This document shows, one piece after another, positions 35,503 to 44,357 of a stretch of 64,000 bases of DNA. Below the pieces are notes generated by a model that searched no databases, was not told where the DNA came from, and saw only the letters and a list, made by a program, of their open reading frames with translations. The stretch is taken from the NCBI RefSeq assembly GCF_016908375.1, contig NZ_JAFBDS010000004.1:186001-250000 (forward strand). Direction: 5' to 3'. The first letter of the stretch is position 1. Each line of letters starts with the position of its first letter. The stretch comes from Amphibacillus cookii (GTDB lineage: Bacteria; Bacillota; Bacilli; Bacillales; Amphibacillaceae). The position numbers and the translations under genes were made by a program.

Positions 35503-36369
35503 ATGAGCAATCTATTAGTATTTCAATCCGATTTTGGGATAAGTGATGGTGCAGTAAGTGCGATGTATGGTGTAGCGAAATCCGTTAGCACGACCTTAGA
35601 TCTATATGATCTTACACATGATATTCCTCCATACCATATTTGGGAGGCTTCTTATCGACTGGCACAGACCACGTCATATTGGCCAGAACAAACCGTGTTT
35701 GTTTCTGTGGTTGACCCTGGCGTTGGATCAGAACGACTTAGTGTCGTCGTCAAAACAAAGGCAAATCATTATATTGTCACTCCTGATAATGGGACACTTA
35801 CCCACTTGGCACAATCTGTAAGGATTTCAGAAGCGCGTATCATTGATGAAAAAATAAATCGTTTAGCCGAATCTTTTCAATCATATACCTTTCACGGACG
35901 CGATGTTTATGCTTATACCGGCGCTCGATTAGCAGCAGGAAAAACCTCATTTGAACAAATAGGACCCCAACTTGACGTTGACCAGTTAGTGAGATTCACT
36001 ACACCAGAAGTCACCGTAAACAACCGTGTGATTACAGGTACAATCGACATTTTAGACATCCGATTCGGTAACTTATGGACCAATATTGATAAAAATTATT
36101 TTTATCAAGAAGCGATTGAATATGGCGATATATTAGAAGTAACGATATTAGACGATACTCAACAAGTCTATAAAAACATGATGGCATTTGGAAGATCTTT
36201 TGCTGATACACAGGTAGGCGAGCCAATTCTTTATATCAATTCGCTTGGGAAAATTGCGATTGCTTTAAATCAAGGTTCTTTCGCTGATGCTTACCATATT
36301 AATGCTGGAACCCAGTCAAAGATTCGGATTCATAAAACAACAAAAACGAGTGATCCATTCACTAAATAA
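35503..36369 (+). CDS. SAM hydrolase / SAM hydroxide adenosyltransferase (DUF62)
   Basis: 288 residues from ATG 35503, seven bases after GGAGG; an ATG two codons earlier is too close to the site. Family marks: F-Q-S-D-F-G at the start, S-V-V-D-P-G-V-G (near 67), T-P-D-N-G-T-L-T (near 92) and F-H-G-R-D-V-Y (near 127). The family splits S-adenosylmethionine with water into adenosine and methionine (relatives: fluorinase, chlorinase). A T-box leader reading as Met directly precedes it, fitting a role in methionine supply. A terminator overlaps its end. Confidence 0.9.
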   Translation: MSNLLVFQSDFGISDGAVSAMYGVAKSVSTTLDLYDLTHDIPPYHIWEASYRLAQTTSYWPEQTVFVSVVDPGVGSERLSVVVKTKANHYIVTPDNGTLTHLAQSVRISEARIIDEKINRLAESFQSYTFHGRDVYAYTGARLAAGKTSFEQIGPQLDVDQLVRFTTPEVTVNNRVITGTIDILDIRFGNLWTNIDKNYFYQEAIEYGDILEVTILDDTQQVYKNMMAFGRSFADTQVGEPILYINSLGKIAIALNQGSFADAYHINAGTQSKIRIHKTTKTSDPFTK

Positions 36370-36386
36370 ACGGATCATTCGTTTTT
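36345..36386 (+). terminator. terminator overlapping the end of the SAM hydrolase gene
   Basis: Stem AACGAGTGATCC (36345-36356) with GGATCATTCGTT (36372-36383), 11 of 12 pairs and one wobble, then T5. The left arm lies in the last codons. Confidence 0.82.
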
Positions 36387-36440
36387 GGTCTTATTTCTTT
36401 TATTTTTTCCCGGTCTCTTCTTGATTTTAGCTAATCTTGC

Positions 36441-37691
36441 TTATTTCGATTGTTCGAATAACCATGTTTTCATCTCTTGATCTTGTAAAGCTGGTACCCA
36501 AGAAAAATGTCCATTTGGTAAGATCGTTTCTTCCTCATATTCTGTATAGTTAAATGTTGTCGCATCATGTTGATCAGCTAATTCCGCCAGTTCTCTAATA
36601 TTATTTGGTGTGACAACAAAATCATCTGCAGCATGAAACGCCCAAATTGGGATGTCGAAATAAGTATCTAAATGCTCCTGATCAACCGGTGCCACGTTAT
36701 CGTCATCTATCGCTTCAAAATGAGTGGTGCCCGCTATTGGAACTGCAGCCGCAAACAAAGATGGATAATTTTCAATAAGTCGCCAAGTACCAATCGCCCC
36801 CTGAGATATACCGACAATATATATCCGATCTTGATCAATTGGGTAATCCTCTACTGTTGCATCAACCAACTCTTTTACGGTGCTGTTTCGAGGTTCATCT
36901 CCCCAAATGAAAAATTCTTCACCATCTGTCGGGGCTTGCGGTGCTAGGACATAAGCTGGGTTTTCCGCTTGTTGTTCAGGGCGAGCCCAGACCACCGCTC
37001 CCTCGTTAGCTAATAGATTCATTTGATTGCTTGCTCCCCTTTCACCATTTCCATGTAAAAAGACAATAAGGGGATAGCTCGCTTCTTCTTCTAAGTCAGG
37101 CTCAAATAAGTAATAATCTAAATGCTGGTCAGTTGAAGACGTAAATTCATGATGTTGAAAATCCTCAACGACTGCTTGATACTGCGTTTCTATTTGTAGG
37201 CCTTCTTCAGCTCCCGCTAATATGGTCGTATCGCCTATTTCAACAGCATCATGCATTAAAGCATAGTTAAGTTCTTGTCTCGTATTATATGCCTCTTCAA
37301 CATCATATATTAATGTCCCCGCTTCTTCATCGTCCGGATCAAGTTCAATAATAAGGTATGCTCCACTACTCGGCTGATCAGATAAACCAAGTTCATTATG
37401 GCTATAAACAGCTACAACCGTTCGTTCTAACTGACCTTCTTCAGTTTCTAATAAAACTTGGAACGAATCATTGGCTAATTCAGTTTCGGTTATTTCTTCT
37501 CCAAGATCAATAGCAACACCATCAACTACTTCACCATAAGGTTGTACAGAAGTTAATAACGTTAACTTATCACCAGTCAGTTCAATATTCATTTCTTGTT
37601 CATCACCTTCACCGTTATTCGCTTGACATCCGATTAGCAATAGCGTCGCACTGAATAAAATGACCATCAACCCTTGAATATTTTTAATCAT
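36441..37691 (-). CDS. lipoprotein esterase (alpha/beta hydrolase with N-terminal Ig-like domain)
   Basis: 416 residues. A lipobox L-I-G-C (Cys 22) ends the signal peptide, so the protein is anchored outside the membrane. A beta-rich domain (about 40-170) precedes an alpha/beta hydrolase: L-I-V-F-L-H-G-N-G-E-R-G (oxyanion region), G-I-S-Q-G-A-I-G (nucleophile Ser), H-A-A-D-D-F (Asp) and N-G-H-F-S-W (His). Similar to predicted peptidases/esterases of the COG4099 type; some relatives act on plant cell-wall esters. A cre-like site upstream would fit carbohydrate control, but this is inference. Confidence 0.83.
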   Translation of the reverse strand: MIKNIQGLMVILFSATLLLIGCQANNGEGDEQEMNIELTGDKLTLLTSVQPYGEVVDGVAIDLGEEITETELANDSFQVLLETEEGQLERTVVAVYSHNELGLSDQPSSGAYLIIELDPDDEEAGTLIYDVEEAYNTRQELNYALMHDAVEIGDTTILAGAEEGLQIETQYQAVVEDFQHHEFTSSTDQHLDYYLFEPDLEEEASYPLIVFLHGNGERGASNQMNLLANEGAVVWARPEQQAENPAYVLAPQAPTDGEEFFIWGDEPRNSTVKELVDATVEDYPIDQDRIYIVGISQGAIGTWRLIENYPSLFAAAVPIAGTTHFEAIDDDNVAPVDQEHLDTYFDIPIWAFHAADDFVVTPNNIRELAELADQHDATTFNYTEYEEETILPNGHFSWVPALQDQEMKTWLFEQSK

Positions 37692-37906
37692 AAACGGATT
37701 CCCCTTATCTTCTGTAATTTGATAACATGTTGATTGAATGTGTTTGAACCATATAAGCTTGTACTAATCTGATCATCCTATAATTGAAAAGAACAACTTA
37801 AAATAACTTGAATCAAATAACGCTAAACATCTCCCCCCTAACTTTTTTCCTTGACTCCCCTTTCCATAGACGTTTCTACTTCTATCTTTATATAAACACT
37901 TTATAA

Positions 37907-37920
37907 GTTAAGCGCTTTCA
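37907..37920 (-). promoter_or_regulatory. cre-like site upstream of the esterase gene
   Basis: On the minus strand TGAAAGCGCTTAAC has the palindromic cre core AAGCGCTT; 12 of 14 consensus positions fit. It lies 216 bp before the gene, rather far. No other feature was found in 37692-38039. Confidence 0.35.
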
Positions 37921-38039
37921 TTAAAAGTTAATTCTTTTCCTAATGTAGTGGAAAAAAACTAAAGTTAGTTTTTTTCCTAGAGAAAAGTATTGCTAATGAA
38001 TTTATAAACCGTATAAATAAACCTTATTTTATAGTATGG

Positions 38040-38831
38040 TTAGCGATAAAGCACCCAATAGCCAATATCCTCAAATCCTAATTTTTTGTAAATTTCCCCT
38101 GCCTTAGGATTATCATAAAATAAACAAAGTTCCTTACCCTCATTTATCAAATCTTTAATCGCTTTGGTTAAGCATTGTGTCGCTAATCCACGTCCTGTGT
38201 AGTGTTGATCTGTTGCTACTGCAACAATCATAGCAGAACGACTGTTTTCAGCTACAGTGGAAACCGTTGAAACCAGCTTTCCTTCAGCTTCAATGAAATA
38301 GCCTCGACCAACACCTTGCTCAATATCTCGCTTTTTCGTCTTAACATTTATTGACGCTCTTGAGTCTTCAAACGCTGGAATACTGTGCATGAAAGCTTCC
38401 CATCTTTCTAAATCACCTTCTTGAAGGTGCTTCACCTCACTTAAATCAATATCACCAAGCTGGTTCGTCGACGTACACTTGGCATAATAAAGCAGACGTT
38501 GCTGACGATTCTCTAAGGTAAGGTGAGGGATGACTTGATCCGTTATCGCTTGTAACCCTGATAAAACCGGTTTCTGTTCAGATCGATTGATGATATCAGC
38601 AAAACCTTTTGCGTCAAATGTTGTTAAGCTAAATGGAATATAATTATCTTCATATCTTAATAGAACAGCTCGCAAATGACCTTGATTATCAAAATCACCC
38701 CAAACCTCTTGAAAACTTTGTTGATAACCAAAAGCCTCAATATCACCAATTAAAAAAAGGTTTTCTGCCGGTTTTTTCATTATCAAAGCTTGTACAGCTT
38801 GGTTATCTGCTTCTGCTAATTTACGAATCAT
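38040..38831 (-). CDS. GNAT-family acetyltransferase, paralogue 1
   Basis: 263 residues. An N-terminal half of ~125 residues (with E-N-L-F-L-I-G-D and G-D-F-D-N-Q-G) precedes a GNAT half with V-A-V-A-T-D-Q-H-Y-T-G-R-G-L-A-T (acetyl-CoA loop) and Y-K-K-L-G-F at the end. Closely similar in layout and motifs to the next gene upstream (38866-39651), so the two come from a duplication. Start ATG after GGGAGTGG, 35 bp behind the paralogue: likely one operon. Substrate unknown. Confidence 0.82.
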   Translation of the reverse strand: MIRKLAEADNQAVQALIMKKPAENLFLIGDIEAFGYQQSFQEVWGDFDNQGHLRAVLLRYEDNYIPFSLTTFDAKGFADIINRSEQKPVLSGLQAITDQVIPHLTLENRQQRLLYYAKCTSTNQLGDIDLSEVKHLQEGDLERWEAFMHSIPAFEDSRASINVKTKKRDIEQGVGRGYFIEAEGKLVSTVSTVAENSRSAMIVAVATDQHYTGRGLATQCLTKAIKDLINEGKELCLFYDNPKAGEIYKKLGFEDIGYWVLYR

Positions 38832-38865
38832 CGTTCTCCACTCCCTTTGTTTATCTTGCTTGTGT

Positions 38866-39651
38866 TTATTGATACATCAGCCAGCGGCCGACATGTTGAA
38901 ATCCTAATTTATCATAGAGCTTTCCAGCAATCGGATTATCATAAAAGAGATAGAGGGACTTGCCCTCTGATAAAACATCACACACTAATTGAGCGAGACA
39001 GACGGTCGCCAGTCCTTGGCCTGTGAAATTCGGATGCGTCCCGACCGCTGATATCATTGCAGAATGGTCATTTTCTAAAGCTGTAGATGCTGTCGCTACC
39101 ATTTGATTATTTTGTTTTATATAATAACAACGCGAAAGTCCGCGTTCAAGATCACTTCGTTTTGCATCAATCCGCGCTGATGAGCCTTGAAATTCAGGGA
39201 TCTGATCAAGTAACACAGCTAATCGTTCAATTTCTGATGGTGTTAATTTATTGATCTGATCGGTTTTAGCTGTGGTCAAATCGCCCAATCTGGTGCATCT
39301 AGAAAAATAGAGATGATCAAATCTATTGGTCAATCGCTTGAGATAAGGGGCAATTGGAGCAACCACGGATTCCAAGCCAAACAACATCGTCCGATTTTGT
39401 TCGGCGTTAATAATTTCTGCAAAACCTTTTGCATCATAAGCACCAACAGAAAATGGGATGAAGCGTGTGTGGGCACGCCACAAGACCGCCCGTAGCTGTC
39501 CATCCTGATCAAAGTCTCCCCACCCCACTTGATCACTATGTTGATAGCGATAGGCTTTCAAACACCCCAAAATAAATAAATTTTCTATCGGTTTACGAAT
39601 CAAAAGCGATTCAACTTGGGCACTGTTGGCCTCAGTTAATTTTTTTATCAT
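38866..39651 (-). CDS. GNAT-family acetyltransferase, paralogue 2
   Basis: 261 residues, the first gene of the tandem pair. Matches its neighbour along the whole length: M-I-K-K-L-T-E-A at the start, E-N-L-F-I-L-G, W-G-D-F-D, V-G-T-H-P-N-F-T-G-Q-G-L-A-T (acetyl-CoA loop) and Y-D-K-L-G-F near the end. ATG after AAGGAGAG. Confidence 0.82.
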   Translation of the reverse strand: MIKKLTEANSAQVESLLIRKPIENLFILGCLKAYRYQHSDQVGWGDFDQDGQLRAVLWRAHTRFIPFSVGAYDAKGFAEIINAEQNRTMLFGLESVVAPIAPYLKRLTNRFDHLYFSRCTRLGDLTTAKTDQINKLTPSEIERLAVLLDQIPEFQGSSARIDAKRSDLERGLSRCYYIKQNNQMVATASTALENDHSAMISAVGTHPNFTGQGLATVCLAQLVCDVLSEGKSLYLFYDNPIAGKLYDKLGFQHVGRWLMYQ

Positions 39652-39857
39652 ACGTTAAGCTCTCCTTGTATTTATCTTATTTAATAATGGCATTTTGACC
39701 TTATTATTACAACGTTTTTTATCAAGAACATGTGATTCAATAAGCGCATACCTAACAAACCCCATAACTAATACGCGATTTAACAACTGATAGTTAGGAT
39801 AAAGTCTGTCTTATATGCTAAAATAACTGTAATAGCAAAAGAATGGAGGTTTAAAAT

Positions 39858-40115
39858 GTGAAAAATAAAAATTGGGAAGACATTTTCTTTTTTATCATAA
39901 GTATATTGCCATTAATATTAATATTGTATGGTGCCTTAGATATTTTTACGACCGGTAGCCAAGTCGGGCTTCGTTTCATATATATAGGTGTTATTACTAT
40001 GTTAATCTATATGCAATATTTAGAAAGAAAATTAAAAATCGGGATTAAATCCTCTATTTTACGTGTAATTATTGGCATGGCGATATTTGTGTTACTTGTC
40101 TATTTAGTAAATTAA
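39858..40115 (+). CDS. small membrane protein, 85 residues
   Basis: GTG start at 39858 after GGAGG; an ATG two bases earlier in another frame stops at once. Three hydrophobic segments (about 10-28, 36-50, 66-84) suggest three membrane helices. Not recognised. 42 bp before the Lin0512-type gene, so possibly one operon. Confidence 0.6.
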   Translation: MKNKNWEDIFFFIISILPLILILYGALDIFTTGSQVGLRFIYIGVITMLIYMQYLERKLKIGIKSSILRVIIGMAIFVLLVYLVN

Positions 40116-40156
40116 TCATTTCCCGGGAAATGACGACAAATTAGGAGGAGATCGTA

Positions 40157-40516
40157 ATGAAGAAAATTATTTTTATTGAAACAGGGGTTGGGATTGATAC
40201 ACACGGACAAGATGTGACAAAAGCATCGATTCGAGCAGTAGAAAACGCGATTCATTATAATTCGATGCCCGGTATTAAAGATTACTTACCAGATCAATCA
40301 TTACATAACATGAAAGTTAACATTGTATTAGCCGTTCCCGCTGACAAAGACCAATTAAACGTGAATAAAGTCAAAAATGAAATTCCATATGGTGAAGTGA
40401 CGGTTGACATTGTCGACGGCGGTCTTGCAACGACAAGTGGCATCGTATTGGAAGAACAAGCAGATAAAAATGATCTTATGTATGTTGTAAATGCTGCTGT
40501 CCAAGTAGGCTATTAA
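40157..40516 (+). CDS. Lin0512-family conserved protein
   Basis: 119 residues, matching the family by G-V-G-I-D-T-H-G-Q-D-V-T-K-A near the start and D-G-G-L-A-T-T-S-G in the C-terminal half. The family is small, conserved in Firmicutes and some other phyla, related in fold to cyclic-amide hydrolases; function not established. ATG after AGGAGG. Confidence 0.8.
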   Translation: MKKIIFIETGVGIDTHGQDVTKASIRAVENAIHYNSMPGIKDYLPDQSLHNMKVNIVLAVPADKDQLNVNKVKNEIPYGEVTVDIVDGGLATTSGIVLEEQADKNDLMYVVNAAVQVGY

Positions 40517-40623
40517 TTATCAAAAGAGTATAGACATCGCAGGTTGTCCACCAAAAAGTTTCGTATCTTTCCGTAACCAAGCACATAGATACACTGCTCT
40601 AAAACTTTTAGTTAGCCAATAGA

Positions 40624-40705
40624 TTAGAAAAGCTCACTTTCGCTTACCTTTTAGCGAATCCGTTAGCTTTTCTACTTGGTACTTAAAATGTTCACCTCGC
40701 TGCTC
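40624..40705. repeat. dispersed repeat family 2, copy b
   Basis: AGAAAAGCTCACTTTCGCTT ... CGTTAGCTTTTCT forms a stem (AGAAAAGCT with AGCTTTTCT), followed by ACTTGGTACTT. Similar to 53255 and 57040. It lies in the 787-bp gap between convergent genes. Confidence 0.4.
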
Positions 40706-40948
40706 CCCATTCCTTTGTTGAAATTTCACACTTAACACCGGTGCAAAACAGTGATGGTTAAACATCTATGCACGTTCTCTATTTCACTACAACTATACGA
40801 TGCGCCTAATTTATAACTGCACCTGTTCATATCTTTTATTCTTTTAGCCATGATTGCATATTAATGTAATCGCATCCGCAACATACTTCTTAGAAATTTC
40901 ACGTCCACATCTTTCCTTTCGCTAACATAAAAAAACATGCGTTATGGC

Positions 40949-41046
40949 ATAAAACGAACCTGCAATCAGTAGGCATTTTCGTTCTTCCCACTGATTGCAG
41001 GTTCGTTGAGTGAATCAGGACATGAGCGACCGTTATCTGTGATAAA
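40949..41046. repeat. two-hairpin dispersed repeat, copy B (hairpin 2 deleted)
   Basis: Hairpin 1 is nearly perfect here: AACGAACCTGCAATCAGT pairs with ACTGATTGCAGGTTCGTT (18 bp). About 55 bp of the second hairpin are missing, but the end GACCGTTATCTGTGATAA is kept and runs directly into the first DnaA box. Confidence 0.8.
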
Positions 41047-41251
41047 TTATCCACATGGTTATACACATATGATGAATTTATTAATTATTAACGCTTTTTC
41101 AACAAGATATTCACACCTTCTCCACAAAAATTTACGATCACTCAATAACTTATTAATTTATATAGTATTAGAATACGTGTTCTCTACTATATATAGAAAG
41201 TTACACACAATGTTATGCACAACCTGTGTATAACATTTGGATTTATACACA
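41047..41251. other. DnaA-box cluster downstream of htrA
   Basis: Five perfect TTATNCACA boxes in 205 bp: 41047-41055 (TTATCCACA), 41059-41067 (TTATACACA), 41213-41221 (TTATGCACA), 41225-41233 (reverse, TTATACACA) and 41243-41251 (TTATACACA); two more at 8 of 9 (41118-41126, 41201-41209). The part between is very AT-rich. B. subtilis has, as I recall, an origin-proximal DnaA-box cluster near yydA (rlmH), the gene normally beside htrC; this would be its counterpart. Such clusters titrate DnaA and limit initiation. Confidence 0.78.
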
Positions 41252-41297
41252 AAAAAGCAACGCATCTCACTTTTTCAAGCAAAATACGTTGCTTTTT
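41252..41297 (-). terminator. terminator of the wal operon
   Basis: Stem AAAAAGCAACG (41252-41262) with CGTTGCTTTTT (41287-41297), 24-nt loop; the minus strand continues in T. It ends 7 bp before the htrA stop and touches the last DnaA box. Confidence 0.8.
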
Positions 41298-41303
41298 ACA
41301 CTA

Positions 41304-42548
41304 CTACTGTGTGGATAACTCCACAGTTGTTTGATTTCGGTCACCATCTCGATAATAAGTGATCTCCATTTCCTGACCAGGTTGCTTTTCTTGATAAAGA
41401 TGTTTTCGTAAATCAACAATGGTATAAATCGGCTCCCCGTCTAGTTCTGTAATCACATCATACGTTTCAAGTCCCGCTTCATCAGCCGGAGAAAATGGTT
41501 CAACACTTTGAATATAAATACCGCCATCGACATCGTTTGGTAGTTCTAGGCTTCTTCTCCATTCTGCTTGTGGTAAATCTGTTAATGAATATGCTTCCAC
41601 ACCAAGAAAGGCACGCGTCATTTGCCCTGTTTCCTCTAATTCCTGCATAACCGGTATCGCTTCATCGATTGGGATGGCAAAACCGATCCCTTCAACAGCT
41701 GACTCGGCAATCTTCATCGAATTAATCCCTATCAATTGCCCTGACATATTAATTAATGCACCGCCACTATTTCCAGGGTTGATCGCCGCATCTGTTTGAA
41801 TAACTTCAGTCTGCCAATCGGCTCGACCATCACCACTAAAATCTTGAGGGATCGCACGCTGTGTCCCACTAATAATACCTTGCGTGACAGAACCTGATAA
41901 ATCAAGACCTAAGGGATTACCAATCGCAATTACGGGTTCACCGACTTTTGTTAACTCTGAATTACCAAATTCAATGACCCCATCTACTTCGCTACCGTCA
42001 ATCTCTAATACAGCTAAATCAGTAAACATATCTGATCCTTTTAATTCTGCCATCAATCGTGTGCCATCTTCTAAGATTACTTCGATTTGACTCGCACCTT
42101 CAATCACATGATGATTAGTTACAATATAGGCTCTATCACCTTCTCGTCGGTAAATAACACCCGAACCCGTACCTCCATCATACGCCTCTTGCTCCCAGAA
42201 ATTAAAACTTTGCGTTTGAATATTCTCCACACCTACAACGGCTGGAATAACATCTTCAACAATGGCGGTTACCTGTGTTGAAATATCAACATTAACAGGC
42301 GTTAAACGATTAAGCATCTCCGCTTGATTCGTTGTTTGGTCTACCCCTTCATCAAACGATTCCTCTTGTTCATGAATGACATAAAACTGATAAGGTAACC
42401 AGTTTGTTTCAACTATTTTGGGTAGTGCTACAGCAAATAAGAAGGCACCTAATGCAATCCCAATTAATAAGTATAATAACCAATATGGGCGATTTTTACG
42501 GTAAAGCCCACGTCTTTTCTTTGAGGTGCCATCATCAAAGTACACCAT
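41304..42548 (-). CDS. htrA: HtrA-like membrane-anchored serine protease
   Basis: 414 residues from ATG 42548 after AAAAAGGGGATG; a start nine codons earlier has no good site. One N-terminal membrane helix, a trypsin-like domain with V-T-N-H-H-V-I-E-G (His), T-D-L-A-V-L-E-I (Asp) and N-P-G-N-S-G-G-A-L (Ser), and a C-terminal PDZ domain (Y-D-V-I-T-E-L-D-G). It degrades or refolds damaged exported proteins. Last gene of the wal operon, the place of yyxA/htrC in B. subtilis. Confidence 0.93.
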   Translation of the reverse strand: MVYFDDGTSKKRRGLYRKNRPYWLLYLLIGIALGAFLFAVALPKIVETNWLPYQFYVIHEQEESFDEGVDQTTNQAEMLNRLTPVNVDISTQVTAIVEDVIPAVVGVENIQTQSFNFWEQEAYDGGTGSGVIYRREGDRAYIVTNHHVIEGASQIEVILEDGTRLMAELKGSDMFTDLAVLEIDGSEVDGVIEFGNSELTKVGEPVIAIGNPLGLDLSGSVTQGIISGTQRAIPQDFSGDGRADWQTEVIQTDAAINPGNSGGALINMSGQLIGINSMKIAESAVEGIGFAIPIDEAIPVMQELEETGQMTRAFLGVEAYSLTDLPQAEWRRSLELPNDVDGGIYIQSVEPFSPADEAGLETYDVITELDGEPIYTIVDLRKHLYQEKQPGQEMEITYYRDGDRNQTTVELSTQ

Positions 42549-42600
42549 ACGATCATCCCCTTTTTGCCACTGCAACTAGTTTACCACAATAGATAAAATC

Positions 42601-43398
42601 TTAAACGACTTGATAAAGTGGTGTAGGTGTAGTAGGATCCGTGTCATGAATTTCTAATCTGTCATGAACAGGAAATCCAACTGTTTGTAAATGATTTTCT
42701 ACTGACATGCGTGCTAATTCCTTAATGTTATTATCCTTGCTTAAATGTGCCAAGTATATACGCTTTGTCTGATCACCTATAATATCTTCTAACGCTACAG
42801 CACAGTCATCATTAGAGACATGACCGTAATCACCGAGAATGCGTCGTTTTACATTCCATGGGTATCTCCCCATTTGTAACATTGAAACATCATGGTTTGC
42901 TTCGAAAATGAGTGCATCGGCATGCTCTACGGTTTTTTTAATCCGCTCTGAAACATAGCCTAAGTCGGTCACTAAAGCCACTTTCTTGCCTTGATGATGA
43001 AACGTGAAAAACATCGGTTCTGCCGCATCATGGGAGACACCAAAAGATTCAACGTCAAGGTCACCAAAACACTTGACTTGTTCCATATCAAAAGTAAACT
43101 TCTGATCTAATGATAATTTGCCAAGGCTTCCTTCCATTGCCTTCCATGTCTTCTCATTGGCATAGATCGGCAAATTATATTTACGTGCAATAATGCCAAG
43201 TCCTTTAATATGATCACTATGTTCGTGTGTAACCAGAATACGTGATAGTTGCGCGGGATCAATCTTCACTTCTTGAAAAAGCCGATCCAATTGCTTACCA
43301 CTTAACCCTGCGTCTACCAAGATTCTCTCGTTTTCTGTTCCAATATAAAAAGCATTGCCCGTGCTCCCTGAGGCAAGTACTGAAAAGCTTAATGTCAT
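42601..43398 (-). CDS. walJ: WalJ metallo-beta-lactamase-fold protein
   Basis: 265 residues. The metal motif is T-H-E-H-S-D-H (about 60-66), with D-A-G-L-S-G-K-Q upstream and L-A-H-L-S-K-D-N near the end. WalJ (YycJ) is a nuclease-like partner of the Wal system, linked to DNA repair and cell division in relatives. Start overlaps the walI stop by 4 bp. Confidence 0.94.
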   Translation of the reverse strand: MTLSFSVLASGSTGNAFYIGTENERILVDAGLSGKQLDRLFQEVKIDPAQLSRILVTHEHSDHIKGLGIIARKYNLPIYANEKTWKAMEGSLGKLSLDQKFTFDMEQVKCFGDLDVESFGVSHDAAEPMFFTFHHQGKKVALVTDLGYVSERIKKTVEHADALIFEANHDVSMLQMGRYPWNVKRRILGDYGHVSNDDCAVALEDIIGDQTKRIYLAHLSKDNNIKELARMSVENHLQTVGFPVHDRLEIHDTDPTTPTPLYQVV

Positions 43399-44357
43399 TC
43401 TGATTCCACCTCAGCTATATTATGATAAATACCGATCAGAGACTGTTTAATCGTGTTTAAAAGAGCCTCTGGTTGCTCTTCTTCTTCGTCATCTAAATCT
43501 AAGTTGTAATAAGCCAGTCTGTCTTCTTCTGCTTGATCAAGTAAGTCAATAAATTCAACCAGAACATCAGCATAAAAGTCATTATTACGCGAATAATCAT
43601 GACCTTCAATTGCATTAATAAACTGATGGTCATCACCATTGACTTCAATATCCCAAGTTGGATTTAATAATTGCTCACCATTAGGCAACGAAACAATGTT
43701 GTGATAACCTAAGTTCACATCTGTAATTTCATCACCGGTTTGTAATGCATTGGTATGATGATAAAGTCGATAAACCGCATCGTATTGTTGAATTAAGCTT
43801 TGTTCTTCATCATCCTCTTCGCCTTTAACTAAGCGCGTTTGAACATATTGTGTCATATCACCATCACCATTTAATTGCACAAGTAATAGCGCATTCTCAT
43901 TAAAAAAAACAGGGTATTCGAAGTGTTGGAAAAACACTAAAACATTAGCAGATTCCATTTCTCCCCAGTAACTATATGAACCACCATTAAAAACAAATTG
44001 ACTAAATATTTCTCGATATTCATTTTCTTCCTCAATATTAATCGAAACTGGCTCATCAAATCTTGAAAAAAGATAGTGATCATCAACCACTATTGACTGT
44101 TGATTCGGCAAATCTTCTAATTGACCCGCGCCTTCTTCATTATAATTAAAACTATTTGCATTAAGTAAAGGGGCTGTATAACTTTCATTAGATAATATAT
44201 TAAGCCCATTAATATTGAATTCTAATTCTTCTTCTCTCGATGTCTCCGGAATAAAAGATAGATCTTCTTCTTGTCGACCTAAGAGCTGGCGAACAAGGAA
44301 AATATTTAAAACCAAGAAGCATATAATAAAGAGTGTTTTAATTTGACCCCACTGCAC
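43395..44357 (-). CDS. walI: WalI (YycI), regulator of WalK
   Basis: 320 residues from GTG 44357, eight bases after AGGAGG; the ATG two codons earlier is only two bases from that site. One N-terminal membrane helix ([15 protein letters not shown]) and a long acidic outer domain with the YycI pattern. With WalH it holds WalK in check from the outer face of the membrane. Overlaps walH by 20 bp. Confidence 0.9.
   Translation of the reverse strand: MQWGQIKTLFIICFLVLNIFLVRQLLGRQEEDLSFIPETSREEELEFNINGLNILSNESYTAPLLNANSFNYNEEGAGQLEDLPNQQSIVVDDHYLFSRFDEPVSINIEEENEYREIFSQFVFNGGSYSYWGEMESANVLVFFQHFEYPVFFNENALLLVQLNGDGDMTQYVQTRLVKGEEDDEEQSLIQQYDAVYRLYHHTNALQTGDEITDVNLGYHNIVSLPNGEQLLNPTWDIEVNGDDHQFINAIEGHDYSRNNDFYADVLVEFIDLLDQAEEDRLAYYNLDLDDEEEEQPEALLNTIKQSLIGIYHNIAEVESE

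Noticed and set aside
41006-41233. 75-residue frame between the convergent genes
   Set aside because: Runs through the repeat and the DnaA-box cluster; no start site.
41047-41251. Chromosomal replication origin oriC
   Set aside because: No dnaA or dnaN gene is near; a secondary DnaA-box cluster fits better.
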